NCBI RefSeq assembly: GCF_007845675.1
Contig: NZ_VOBR01000002.1
Span: 1-64,000, forward strand
Source: Lentzea tibetensis
Lineage (GTDB): Bacteria > Actinomycetota > Actinomycetes > Mycobacteriales > Pseudonocardiaceae
Reading direction: 5' to 3'
Length of the DNA stretch: 64,000 nucleotides
In this document: positions 16,523 through 24,697 of the stretch, piece by piece
How positions within the stretch are numbered: the first letter of the stretch is position 1
How the letters are laid out: each line of letters starts with the position of its first letter
Notes under the pieces: generated by a model
Databases searched by the model: none
Seen by the model: only the letters and a program-made list of their open reading frames with translations
What the model was told of the DNA's origin: nothing
Position numbers and translations under genes: made by a program

Positions 16523-17881
16523 GTGGACACCGCCACCACAGCACCGCCGCCGCCCACCGAGGCCGCCGTCGGGAAGTCAGCGATCCGCAAGGTCGCGACC
16601 CGGCTCGTTCCGTTCGTGGCGTTGATGTTCTTCATCAACTACCTGGACCGGACCGCCATCGGTTTCGCCGCTCCCAACGGGATGAACGCCGATCTCGGAC
16701 TGACCGCCGCCCAGTTCGGCTTCGCGTCCGGCGTCTTCTTCATCGGCTACATCCTGTTGGAGATCCCCAGCAACGTCGCACTGCACAAGTTCGGCGCGCG
16801 GCGCTGGCTCGCCAGGATCATGGTCAGCTGGGGCATCGTCGCCCTGCTGTTCACCTTCGTGCAGAGCTACACCCAGCTGACGGCCCTGCGGTTCCTGCTC
16901 GGCGTCGCCGAGGCCGGGTTCTTCCCCGGAGCCGTGCTGTTCCTCAGCCTCTGGGTGCCCGTGCAGTACCGGAGCAAGATCCTCGGGTTGTTCTACCTGG
17001 CGCAGCCGCTGACGACCGTGCTCGGCGCACCGCTGGCCGGCTGGCTGATCCAGCAGCACGGCTTGTTCTTCGGTCTCGACGGCTGGCGGTTCATGTTCTT
17101 CGGCGTCGCGATCCCCGCGATCGTCGTGGGCGTCATCGCCTGGTTCTACCTCGCGGACCGGCCCGCCGACGCGAAGTGGCTGACGGCGGACGAGAAGCGC
17201 TGGCTGACCGGTGCGCTGGAGAAGGAACGTCAGGTCAAGGAGCGCACCGCGCACCCGTCGATCTGGTCGGTGTTCGGCAACGGCCGCGTGTGGGTGCTGT
17301 CGTTCGTCTACTTCGGATTCATCTACGGCCTCTACACCCTCGCCTTCTTCCTGCCGACGATCATCACCGGTTTCGAGAAGCAGTTCGGCACCAAGCTCGA
17401 CCTGCTGGAGAAGGGGCTCGTCACCGCGATCCCGTACCTGCCCGCCGCCGTGGTCCTCTACCTGTGGTCCCGTGACGCGACCCGCCGCGGCGTCCGCACC
17501 TGGCACATCGCGATCCCCGCGGTCGTCGGCGCGGTCAGCATCCCCCTCGCCCTGTTCGCCGGATCCCCGGCCGCGACCATCGCCGTCATCACGGTCACGG
17601 CCTGCGCGATCTTCGCGGCACTGCCCAACTTCTGGACGCTCCCGACGCGGTTCCTGTCCGGAATCGCGGCGGCGGCCGGGATCGCGCTCATCAACACGAT
17701 GGGCAACGTCGCCGGGTTCGCCGCCCCGTACGTCACCGGACTGCTGCGCGACCTGACCGGTTCCTACGTCGTGCCGATGTTCGTGGTGGGCGTGTTCATG
17801 TTGCTGTCGGCGGTGCTCATCGTCGCCCTCAGCCGCCGCGACCAGGCCGCGAAGGCCGACGACCAGCTCGTGAAGGCGTAG
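16523..17881 (+). CDS. MFS transporter, anion:cation symporter family (probable sugar-acid importer)
   Basis: 452 residues, about 12 membrane helices. The ACS-family opening is MFFINYLDRTAIGFAAP, and the motif-A-like loop is HKFGARRWLARI. It starts at GTG 16523 with GAGGA upstream. ACS members import hexonates, phthalate, 4-hydroxyphenylacetate and similar organic anions. As first gene of the operon with ApnO- and OiaC-like enzymes, it is inferred to import D-apionate or a related branched sugar acid. The substrate is unproven. Confidence 0.88.
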   Translation: MDTATTAPPPPTEAAVGKSAIRKVATRLVPFVALMFFINYLDRTAIGFAAPNGMNADLGLTAAQFGFASGVFFIGYILLEIPSNVALHKFGARRWLARIMVSWGIVALLFTFVQSYTQLTALRFLLGVAEAGFFPGAVLFLSLWVPVQYRSKILGLFYLAQPLTTVLGAPLAGWLIQQHGLFFGLDGWRFMFFGVAIPAIVVGVIAWFYLADRPADAKWLTADEKRWLTGALEKERQVKERTAHPSIWSVFGNGRVWVLSFVYFGFIYGLYTLAFFLPTIITGFEKQFGTKLDLLEKGLVTAIPYLPAAVVLYLWSRDATRRGVRTWHIAIPAVVGAVSIPLALFAGSPAATIAVITVTACAIFAALPNFWTLPTRFLSGIAAAAGIALINTMGNVAGFAAPYVTGLLRDLTGSYVVPMFVVGVFMLLSAVLIVALSRRDQAAKADDQLVKA

Positions 17882-17892
17882 GGGAATCCGCA

Positions 17893-19614
17893 ATGACCTT
17901 CTTGTTCAACGAACCCACGACCTTCGCCGACGAACTGATCGACGGCTTCGTCGCCGCCCACGACCGCTGGGTCCGCCGTGTCGAAGGTGGTGTGGTCAGG
18001 GCGCAGCGCGGTGAGCCCGGCACCGTCGCCGTCGTCATCGGCGGGGGCTCCGGCCACTACCCGGCGTTCGGCGGGCTCGTCGGGCCCGGCCTCGCACACG
18101 GTGCCGCGATGGGCAACCTCTTCGCCTCACCCTCCGCGCGCCAGGTGTGCTCGGTCGCTCGCGCTGCCGAGACCGGCGCGGGCGTGCTGTTCACGTTCGG
18201 CAACTACGCGGGGGACGTCCTGCACTTCGGCCAGGCGCAGGAAAGCCTGGTGGCGCAAGGCATCCCGTGCCACACGGTCACCGTCACCGACGACGTGTCG
18301 AGTGCGTCGGCCGACCGGCTGGCAGACCGGCGCGGCGTCGCGGGCGGGCTGATCGTCTTCAAGGTCGCGGGTACCGCGGCCGACGCGGGCCACCCGCTCG
18401 ACGAGGTCGCGCGGGTCGCGGAGCTCGCGAACTCCCGCACCCGCACCATGGGCGTGGCCTTCACCGGCTGCACCCTGCCGGGCGCCGCCGAGCCGCTGTT
18501 CTCCGTCGCACCGGGGCGAATGGCCGTGGGGATGGGCGTGCACGGCGAACCGGGCATCAGCGAGCAGGACGTGCCCACCGCCGATGGTCTCGCCGAGCTG
18601 CTGGTCGGCCGCGTGCTCGCCGAGAAGCCGCTGGGCGTCACCGATACGCGCGTCGCGGTCGTGCTGAACGGACTCGGCTCGGTCAAGTACGAGGAGCTGT
18701 TCGTCGTCTACAGCCGCGTCGCGCGGCTGCTCGCCGCCGCGGGCGTGACGGTGGTGGAACCCGAGGTCGGGGAGTTCTTCACGAGCTTCGACATGGCCGG
18801 TGTGTCGCTGTCGGTGTGCTGGCTCGACGACGAGCTCGAAGGCTACTGGCGCGCACCCGCGGACACCCCGGCGTACCGGAAGGTGCTCGCGTCGGCGGCG
18901 ACCGTCGGTACCGACCGCGCGCCGGAGACCCGGACCGACCAGGTGCCCGCCGCGTCCGAGGCGTCGCAACGGACCGCACGGCGGGTGCTCGCCGCATTCG
19001 ACGTCATCAGGCGCACGGTCGACGACAACGCGGACGAGCTTGGCCGCATCGACGCGATCGCCGGCGACGGTGACCACGGCATCGGGATGCAACGCGGCGC
19101 CACCGCGGCGCTCGCCGCCGCCCGGCACGCGGTCGACCTGGGCGCGGGCGCGGGAACCGTGCTGGAACGCGCCGCCGACGCGTGGGCCGACAAGGCCGGA
19201 GGAACGTCCGGCGCGCTGTGGGGCGTCGCGTTGCACGCACTCGGCGCGGAGTTGGGCGACGAAGCGAAGCCGACGCCGTCGGACGTGGTCACCGGTGTGT
19301 GCGCGGCGGAGGCGGCGATCGTGCGCCTCGGCAAGGCCGAGCTCGGTGACAAGACCATGGTCGACGTCCTCGTCCCGTTCCGCACCGAACTGGCCGCGCG
19401 CGTCGAGTCCGAAGTGGACCTCGCCGCCGCGTGGAGCGCCGCGGCCGACGTGGCCGAGGCGGCCGCCGAGGCGACCGCGTCGCTCGTGCCGCGCATCGGC
19501 CGTGCCCGCCCGCACGCGGAACGCAGCGTCGGATCTCCCGACGCGGGAGCGGTGTCGCTCGCTCTCATCGTGCGCGCCGTCTCGACCGTTCTCGGTGAAG
19601 GAGAAGGACAGTGA
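17893..19614 (+). CDS. lerK: Dihydroxyacetone-kinase family kinase, probable L-erythrulose 1-kinase
   Basis: 573 residues, a DhaK-DhaL fusion. The DhaK part (1-330) has [10 protein letters not shown] and the substrate-binding His in GMGVHGEPG. The DhaL part (about 365-573) has the nucleotide/metal motif [11 protein letters not shown] and [10 protein letters not shown]. In this family the His forms a hemiaminal with a ketose carbonyl. The operon supplies the isomerases that act on erythrulose phosphates, so L-erythrulose (LerK activity) is a better substrate guess than dihydroxyacetone. It starts 11 bp after the MFS gene behind GGGGGAA and overlaps the next gene by 4 nt. Confidence 0.8.
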   Translation: MTFLFNEPTTFADELIDGFVAAHDRWVRRVEGGVVRAQRGEPGTVAVVIGGGSGHYPAFGGLVGPGLAHGAAMGNLFASPSARQVCSVARAAETGAGVLFTFGNYAGDVLHFGQAQESLVAQGIPCHTVTVTDDVSSASADRLADRRGVAGGLIVFKVAGTAADAGHPLDEVARVAELANSRTRTMGVAFTGCTLPGAAEPLFSVAPGRMAVGMGVHGEPGISEQDVPTADGLAELLVGRVLAEKPLGVTDTRVAVVLNGLGSVKYEELFVVYSRVARLLAAAGVTVVEPEVGEFFTSFDMAGVSLSVCWLDDELEGYWRAPADTPAYRKVLASAATVGTDRAPETRTDQVPAASEASQRTARRVLAAFDVIRRTVDDNADELGRIDAIAGDGDHGIGMQRGATAALAAARHAVDLGAGAGTVLERAADAWADKAGGTSGALWGVALHALGAELGDEAKPTPSDVVTGVCAAEAAIVRLGKAELGDKTMVDVLVPFRTELAARVESEVDLAAAWSAAADVAEAAAEATASLVPRIGRARPHAERSVGSPDAGAVSLALIVRAVSTVLGEGEGQ

Positions 19615-20102
19615 CCGACAGGCTGCGCATCGTCGTCGGATCGGACGACGCGGGCTACGAGTACAAGGAAGCCCTGAAGCGGGATCTCGAAGCGAGCCAC
19701 CTCGTCGAGTCCGTCGAGGACGTCGGCGTCGACGCCGACAGCCAGACGCCGTACCCCCAGATCGCACTGGCCGCGGCGGAGCTCGTCGCACTCGGCCGGG
19801 CCGACCGCGCACTGCTGGTGTGCGGGACGGGTCTCGGCGTCGCCATCGCCGCCAACAAGGTGCAGGGGGTGCGCGCGGTGACCGCGCACGACAGCTTCTC
19901 CGTGGAACGGGCGATCCTGAGCAACAACGCCCAGGTGCTCACCTTCGGCCAGCGGGTCATCGGACTCGAACTGGCCCGCCGCCTCGCCCGCGAGTGGCTG
20001 ACCTACCGGTTCGACACCTCGTCGGCGTCCGCCGACAAGGTCCAGCTCATCACCGACTACGACGACGGCGGCCTGCGCGCCGGCGCGGGGAGCGCCCGGT
20101 GA
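19611..20102 (+). CDS. eryI: RpiB/LacAB family isomerase, probable D-erythrulose 4-phosphate isomerase
   Basis: 163 residues of the RpiB fold: [18 protein letters not shown], then the phosphate/anion-hole region [22 protein letters not shown], then the active-site region with [17 protein letters not shown] start overlapping the kinase stop. The catalytic Cys-type position is in VCGTG. In erythritol and threitol pathways an RpiB paralogue (EryI) converts D-erythrulose 4-phosphate to D-erythrose 4-phosphate. Pairing with a TPI paralogue here matches that route. It could also act on ribose 5-phosphate. Confidence 0.78.
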   Translation: MTDRLRIVVGSDDAGYEYKEALKRDLEASHLVESVEDVGVDADSQTPYPQIALAAAELVALGRADRALLVCGTGLGVAIAANKVQGVRAVTAHDSFSVERAILSNNAQVLTFGQRVIGLELARRLAREWLTYRFDTSSASADKVQLITDYDDGGLRAGAGSAR

Positions 20103-20839
20103 ACCCGGTCGTGATCGGGATCAGCCTGAAGCTGTACTTCGGCCACCGGCAGACCCTCGACTGGTTCGCCCGCGTGCTGGACATCGCCGAACGGCACCCG
20201 GCGCTGCGGGACGGCGCGGCGGAGCTGTTCGTGCTCCCCGCCCTGACGGAGCTGGCACCGGTGGCGGCGGCGGCGCGCGGCAGCGTGGTCGCGGTCGGCG
20301 CGCAGGACCTCTTCTGGGCCGACCGGGGCGCGTACACCGGTGAGGTGAGTGCGGCGGTGCTGCGGGAGATCGGCTGCACGTACGCCGCGGTGGGCCACGC
20401 CGAGCGGCGCAGGTTGTTCGGCGAGGACGACGAGGTCGTGACCGCGAAGGCGGCCGCCGCGCTGCGCAACGGACTTCGGCCCGTGCTGTGCGTGGGAGAG
20501 GCGTTCCCCGAGTCACCGGACGACGCCGTCCGGACGTGCCTGCGTCAGCTCGAGCCCGCACTGCGGCTCGGTGGCCCGATCACCGTCGCCTACGAACCGG
20601 TGTGGGCCATCGGCGCGGACGAACCGGCGCCCGGCCACCACGTCTCCGCGGTGTGCGCGGCACTCCGGGAGCACGTCTGCGCCGTTCCGGGCAGCCGGGT
20701 CATCTACGGCGGAAGCGCCGGACCCGGTCTGCTCACCGCGCTGCGGCACGGCGTCGACGGCCTCTTCCTCGGCCGCTTCGCCCACGACCCGACCGCGCTC
20801 GAGTTCGTGCTCGACGAGGTCGTGGGGGTGCGGACGTGA
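20099..20839 (+). CDS. eryH: Triosephosphate-isomerase paralogue, probable L-erythrulose 1-phosphate isomerase
   Basis: 246 residues, a TIM barrel with all TPI catalytic landmarks: Lys in GISLKLYFG, His in [12 protein letters not shown], Glu in AYEPVWAIG, and the phosphate loop [12 protein letters not shown] start at 20099 overlaps the RpiB-like stop, and its own stop overlaps the next start (GTGA). The classical NWKMN is replaced by SLKLY, typical of catabolic paralogues such as EryH/TpiA2. EryH epimerises or isomerises L-erythrulose 1-phosphate to D-erythrulose 4-phosphate. Glycolytic TPI is unlikely in this operon. Confidence 0.8.
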   Translation: MNPVVIGISLKLYFGHRQTLDWFARVLDIAERHPALRDGAAELFVLPALTELAPVAAAARGSVVAVGAQDLFWADRGAYTGEVSAAVLREIGCTYAAVGHAERRRLFGEDDEVVTAKAAAALRNGLRPVLCVGEAFPESPDDAVRTCLRQLEPALRLGGPITVAYEPVWAIGADEPAPGHHVSAVCAALREHVCAVPGSRVIYGGSAGPGLLTALRHGVDGLFLGRFAHDPTALEFVLDEVVGVRT

Positions 20840-21630
20840 CGATCGGACTGAGCACCTACGCGTTCTTCTGGCAGCTCTCCGACCGCGTCGAGAAGCCGCT
20901 GACCCTGTTCGACGTGCTCGACCGGACCGCCGACGCGGACGTGTCGCTGCTGCAGATCTGCGACTACCAGGCCATCGAGTCCATGCTCCCCGGCGAACTG
21001 CGCGATCTGCGTGCGGCGGCCGACCAGGCGGGCATCGAGCTCGAGCTCGGCACCCGAGGTCTCGCCCCCGAGCACCTGCGCCGCTACCTGGACATCGCCG
21101 AGATCCTCGGTGCCACCACGCTCCGCAGCATGGTCAACTCGACGCCTGCCGAGGCGGAGGAGTGCATCCGCCTCGTTCTCCCGCGGCTCGTCGACCAGGG
21201 CGTCACCCTGGCGCTGGAGACCTACGAGAAGGTGCCGACCGGCGTGCTCGTCGAGCTCGTCGAGCGGATCGGCCACCCGCGGATCGGCCACCCGCGGATC
21301 GGCATCTGCCTCGACCCGGCGAACGTCGTTGCCGCACTGGAACATCCGCGCACCGTCATCGACCAGACCGCCGCGCACGTGGTGAACGTCCACGTCAAGG
21401 ACTTCACCTTCGCCCGAGAGGACGGCTGGGTCGGCTTCAAGCTGATCGGCTGCCCGCTGGGCGAGGGACTTCTCGACCACGCCCACCTGGTCGACGTCGT
21501 GGACACGCGGCGGATCAACCAGGTGATCGAACACTGGCTGCCGTGGCAGGGATCGCCGGACTACACCTGCCTGCTCGAAGAGCAGTGGACCGCCCACAAT
21601 CTCGACTACCTGAGGAGCAAGCAGTCATGA
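20836..21630 (+). CDS. oiaC: Xylose-isomerase-like TIM barrel, probable 3-oxo-isoapionate decarboxylase
   Basis: 264 residues of the AP endonuclease 2/xylose isomerase superfamily: GLSTYAFFWQLS at the start, metal ligands probably in ALETYEKV, GICLDPANV, VHVKDF and LLEEQW. Sits between erythrulose-phosphate isomerases and an ApnO-like dehydrogenase. In D-apionate degradation I (recalled), OiaC decarboxylates 3-oxo-isoapionate to L-erythrulose, which this arrangement predicts. A 15-bp tandem duplication adds IGHPR within the barrel near residues 145-155. GTG start overlaps the TPI-like stop. Confidence 0.75.
   Translation: MTIGLSTYAFFWQLSDRVEKPLTLFDVLDRTADADVSLLQICDYQAIESMLPGELRDLRAAADQAGIELELGTRGLAPEHLRRYLDIAEILGATTLRSMVNSTPAEAEECIRLVLPRLVDQGVTLALETYEKVPTGVLVELVERIGHPRIGHPRIGICLDPANVVAALEHPRTVIDQTAAHVVNVHVKDFTFAREDGWVGFKLIGCPLGEGLLDHAHLVDVVDTRRINQVIEHWLPWQGSPDYTCLLEEQWTAHNLDYLRSKQS
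21266..21303 (+). repeat. 15-bp tandem duplication in the OiaC-like gene
   Basis: GGATCGGCCACCCGC occurs at 21266-21280 and 21281-21295, followed by the partial copy GGATCGGC. The reading frame is kept. The protein reads RIGHPRIGHPRIG just before the metal-ligand region ICLDPAN. Confidence 0.95.
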
Positions 21631-22481
21631 CCGCAGAACTGACCATCGCCGTCATCGGAGCAGGCGGCAAGATGGGCATGCGCATCTCCGACAACCTGCA
21701 GCGCACCGAGCACGCGGTGTTCTACAGCGAGAACTCCCCGGCGGGCCAGGAGCGGGTGCGCGACGCCGGGCGCGAGGTGACCGACACGGAGAAGGCGGTC
21801 GCCGACGCCGACGTCGTCGTGCTGGCGGTTCCCGACATCGCGCTCGGCCCGGTCTCGGCGGAGGTCGTGCCGCAGGTGAAGCCGGGCGCGATCGTGCTCA
21901 CCCTCGACCCGGCGGCGGCGTACGCGAACCTGCTGGCCAAGCGCGACGACGTCGAGTTCGCGGTCGCCCACCCGTGCCACCCGTCGGTGTTCCTCGAGCG
22001 GACCACGCCCGAGGAGTACGCGGACACCTTCGGCGGCATCGCGGCCGCACAGGACGTGGTCGCGGCGATGGAGTCCGGCTCCGCTGCCGCCGCGCGGACG
22101 GCCGAGGCCGTCATCCGCTCGATGTACGCGCCCGTGCTCGACGTGCACTGGGTGACCGTCAAACAGCTCGCCTACCTGGAGCCGACGCTCGTCGAGACCG
22201 TCGCCTGCATGATCGGCTCCCTGCTGACCGAGGCGCTCAAGGAGACGGTGGAGACCGTCGGTGTTCCCGAGCCGGCCGCGCGGGCGATGCTGCTCGGGCA
22301 CACCCAGGTCGCTCTCGCGAACACCTTGAAGGGCGACAACCCGTTCTCCGACGCCTGCCTCATCGCGATGGACTACGGCCGCGAGACGATCATCAAGGAC
22401 GACTGGAAGAAGATCTTCAGCGACGACCAGCTCGACACCGTGATCGCGCGGATGCTCCACCTGGACGAGATCAAGCACTGA
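21627..22481 (+). CDS. apnO: Phosphogluconate-dehydrogenase-like oxidoreductase, probable D-apionate oxidoisomerase
   Basis: 284 residues. The N-terminal NAD-binding Rossmann fold has VIGAGGKMGMRI (GxGGxMG). A conserved AHPCHPSVF follows, then a helical 6PGDH_C-like C-terminal domain with KQLAYLEPTLVETVACM and FSDACLIAMDYG. This two-domain type includes ApnO, which oxidises and rearranges D-apionate to 3-oxo-isoapionate using NAD. Last gene of the operon, it overlaps the OiaC-like gene by 4 nt. Other uncharacterised sugar-acid dehydrogenases share the fold, so the substrate rests on context. Confidence 0.75.
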   Translation: MTAELTIAVIGAGGKMGMRISDNLQRTEHAVFYSENSPAGQERVRDAGREVTDTEKAVADADVVVLAVPDIALGPVSAEVVPQVKPGAIVLTLDPAAAYANLLAKRDDVEFAVAHPCHPSVFLERTTPEEYADTFGGIAAAQDVVAAMESGSAAAARTAEAVIRSMYAPVLDVHWVTVKQLAYLEPTLVETVACMIGSLLTEALKETVETVGVPEPAARAMLLGHTQVALANTLKGDNPFSDACLIAMDYGRETIIKDDWKKIFSDDQLDTVIARMLHLDEIKH

Positions 22482-22554
22482 CCCGCCGGGGGCGAGTGTC
22501 CGATTTGGACAGCGCGTGAGACAAATGTCCTGAAAAACGGTGCGCTGATCGGGT

Positions 22555-22580
22555 GATGGCCATCTCAGATGGCCATCTCA
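22555..22580. promoter_or_regulatory. Tandem palindromic element upstream of the terpene genes
   Basis: GATGGCCATCTCA occurs twice head to tail (22555-22567, 22568-22580). Each unit contains the perfect 10-bp palindrome GATGGCCATC. It lies 73 bp before the prenyl synthase start in the 171-bp gap after the apionate operon, a natural place for a regulator of the terpene genes. It differs in sequence from the palindrome at 29297. Confidence 0.65.
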
Positions 22581-22652
22581 ATTGCACTTTTCCACCTCTG
22601 TCGGCTTTAGTCGTCCAAACCCGCCGACAATGGGACGGGGGCACTCCGCCCG

Positions 22653-23667
22653 ATGCCGCACGAACTCACCCAGCACGGCGCTGCCCGCACTCTCGTCCAC
22701 GGACACGAGCGCGCCGTCCTGGACTCCGTTCTGCCCCACCTGCGCAAGGCCGTGGAAGAACTCCCGCCCTCCATTCGTGCTGTCGCCCGTTATCACTTCG
22801 GCTGGTTCGACGAACACGGCCGTCCCGCCGACGGATCGCCGGGAAAGCTGCTGCGTCCCGCGCTGACCCTGTTGTCGGCACAGGCCGTCGGCGACCGCGT
22901 GGAGTCCGCTGTGGACGCCGCGGTCGCGATCGAGCTGGTCCACAACTTCTCGCTGGTCCACGACGACGTGATGGACGGCGACCCGACGCGCAGGCACCGC
23001 GCGTCCGCCTGGTCGGTGTTCGGCGTGCCCACGGCCGTCCTCGCCGGCGACTCGCTGCTGGTCGCCGCCGTGCAGACGATCGCAGCCGACCCGCGAGCCG
23101 TCGAGGTCCTCTGCCGGGCGATGCAGGAGCTCGTCGAAGGACAAGGCCGGGATCTGTCGTTCTCGAGCCGCGACGACGTTTCTGTCGAAGAATGCCTCGC
23201 GATGGCGGACGGGAAGACCTCCGCATTGCTGGCCTGCGCCTGCGAGCTGGGCGCGCTCAGCGGCGGCGGCACGACCGAGCAGGCGGCGGCGCTGCGCCGG
23301 TTCGGCAGACACCTCGGCATCGCGTTCCAGCTCGTGGACGACCTGCTCGGCATCTGGGGCGATCCGGCCGTCACCGGCAAACCGGTGCTGTCCGACCTGC
23401 GTTCCCGCAGGAAGTCCCTTCCCGTCGCGGCCGCGCTGGCGACCTGCCCTGAGCTCGCCGAGCTCTACCGCGGCCCGCTCGACGAACGACAGCTCGCCGA
23501 GATCGCCGACCTCGTCGACCGGGCGGGCGGCCGCGCGTGGGCACGCGCGGAGGCCGACCGGCACGTCGCTCTGGCACTGGACCACCTCGCTGCCGCCCAA
23601 CCCGTCGCCCGCCGCGGCCGAGCCGCTGGTCGCTCTGGCGACGCTGGTCACCGCACGCAACCACTAG
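22653..23667 (+). CDS. Polyprenyl (geranylgeranyl-type) diphosphate synthase, C-terminus frameshifted
   Basis: An all-alpha prenyltransferase. The first Asp-rich motif is DDVMDGDPTRR and the second is DDLLGIWGDP, the DDxxG form common in actinobacterial GGPP synthases. Product length is probably C15-C20. The frame from ATG 22653 is normal to about 23604 (QPV), then reads a non-family tail and runs in frame into the terpene synthase. Shifting by one base at about 23604 gives SPAAAEPLVALATLVTARNH and a stop at 23665-23667, a typical family ending. So either one base has been inserted (mutation or sequencing error) or a true 677-residue fusion exists. The first seems likelier, with about 337 residues intended. 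Confidence 0.8.
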
Positions 23668-23678
23668 GAGCGAACACC

Positions 23679-24686
23679 TTGCCGCACATCGACCACGGCG
23701 TCTTCCTGCCCGGATTCCACGAGCCGCCGGGCGACGTCGTCAACCCGCTGACCCCGCTCGCGCTCGAAGAGGCGGTGAGGTGGACGCGGCAGCTCGGCAT
23801 CGTGGCCACCGACGCGCACGAGAAGCAGCTCCGCTCGTTCGACCTCGGCACGATCACCGGTGCGGGCATGCCCGACGCCGACCTCGGCCAGCTCGTGCTG
23901 GCGCACCAGGGAATGTTCTGGTTCGTGCTGCTCGACGACCAGATGGACAACGCCGACCTCACGGACGCGCCGGACCGGATCAGGGGCATCCGCGACGAGG
24001 CGCGCGAGGTGTTCGCGCATCGGTCCACTTCGGACAACCCGTTCATGGCCGGACTCGCTTCGATGTGGACGGAGCTGGAGCGCGGCTGCGGCCCCATCGC
24101 GCGGCAACGGCTCGCCGACCGGTTCCTCGAGTACTTCGACGCCATCGAACGCCAGGCGCAGTACAGCGCGGAGAAGGACGCACCCGACCTGCTCGAGTTC
24201 ATCACGATGCGCCGCGCGACCGTCGGCATGCCCGCGTGGGCCGAGTTCCTCGACTCCGCGCTCGGCCTGCACCTGCCCGACCAGCTGCGCGAGCACTACG
24301 TGATGCGCGAGATCGTCGAGTGCAGCACCGACATCCAGGGCATCGGCCAGGACGTCCACTCCTTCGAGAAGGAGGAGCTGGAGGGCTACCGCTGCAACAT
24401 CGTGCCGGTGCTGATGGACACCTTCGGCTACACGACCGAGCAGGCCGTCGACCGCGCGATGCGGATGCACCGCGACCGCCAGCTGACGCTCATGCGGGCC
24501 GAGCAGCAGCTGCCCGCCGTGCTCGACCGCCTCGACCTGCGGGACCGGACGGACGACGCCATGCGGTTCGTGGCGGCCGTGAAGGGCATCGCGTTCGCGC
24601 TGCACTACTGGTTCGGCTCGACGGCCAACCAGCGTTACGACCTGGATCACCCCAGGGTCGCAGGCTCTTTCGACGTCCGGATCTGA
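23679..24686 (+). CDS. Class I terpene synthase
   Basis: 335 residues, usual for bacterial class I cyclases. The Asp-rich motif is DDQMDN (D86, D87, D90). The pyrophosphate sensor is R178 in ITMRRATVG, 46 residues before the NSE triad. The NSE position reads QDVHSFEKE (Q224, S228, E232), with Q replacing the usual N. The RY pair is in ANQRYDL. It starts at TTG 23679 with AGGAG 8 nt upstream, and lies in the same frame as the frameshifted prenyl synthase. The adjacent GGPP-type synthase suggests a diterpene, but the product cannot be read from sequence. It is followed by a P450 after 11 bp. Confidence 0.88.
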   Translation: MPHIDHGVFLPGFHEPPGDVVNPLTPLALEEAVRWTRQLGIVATDAHEKQLRSFDLGTITGAGMPDADLGQLVLAHQGMFWFVLLDDQMDNADLTDAPDRIRGIRDEAREVFAHRSTSDNPFMAGLASMWTELERGCGPIARQRLADRFLEYFDAIERQAQYSAEKDAPDLLEFITMRRATVGMPAWAEFLDSALGLHLPDQLREHYVMREIVECSTDIQGIGQDVHSFEKEELEGYRCNIVPVLMDTFGYTTEQAVDRAMRMHRDRQLTLMRAEQQLPAVLDRLDLRDRTDDAMRFVAAVKGIAFALHYWFGSTANQRYDLDHPRVAGSFDVRI

Positions 24687-24697
24687 GGTTCACCGAC

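Noticed and set aside
18127-19812. Long minus-strand frame opposite the DhaK-like gene
   Set aside because: Mirror of a gene with all DhaK/DhaL motifs; typical high-GC antisense frame.
20099-20839. Glycolytic triosephosphate isomerase
   Set aside because: It is overlapped on both sides by sugar-catabolic genes, and SLKLY replaces the glycolytic NWKMN.
22653-24686. A genuine bifunctional prenyl synthase-terpene synthase of 677 residues
   Set aside because: The linker is non-homologous and short, the cyclase has its own AGGAG-TTG start, and a one-base shift restores a normal prenyl synthase end. Kept only as an alternative.
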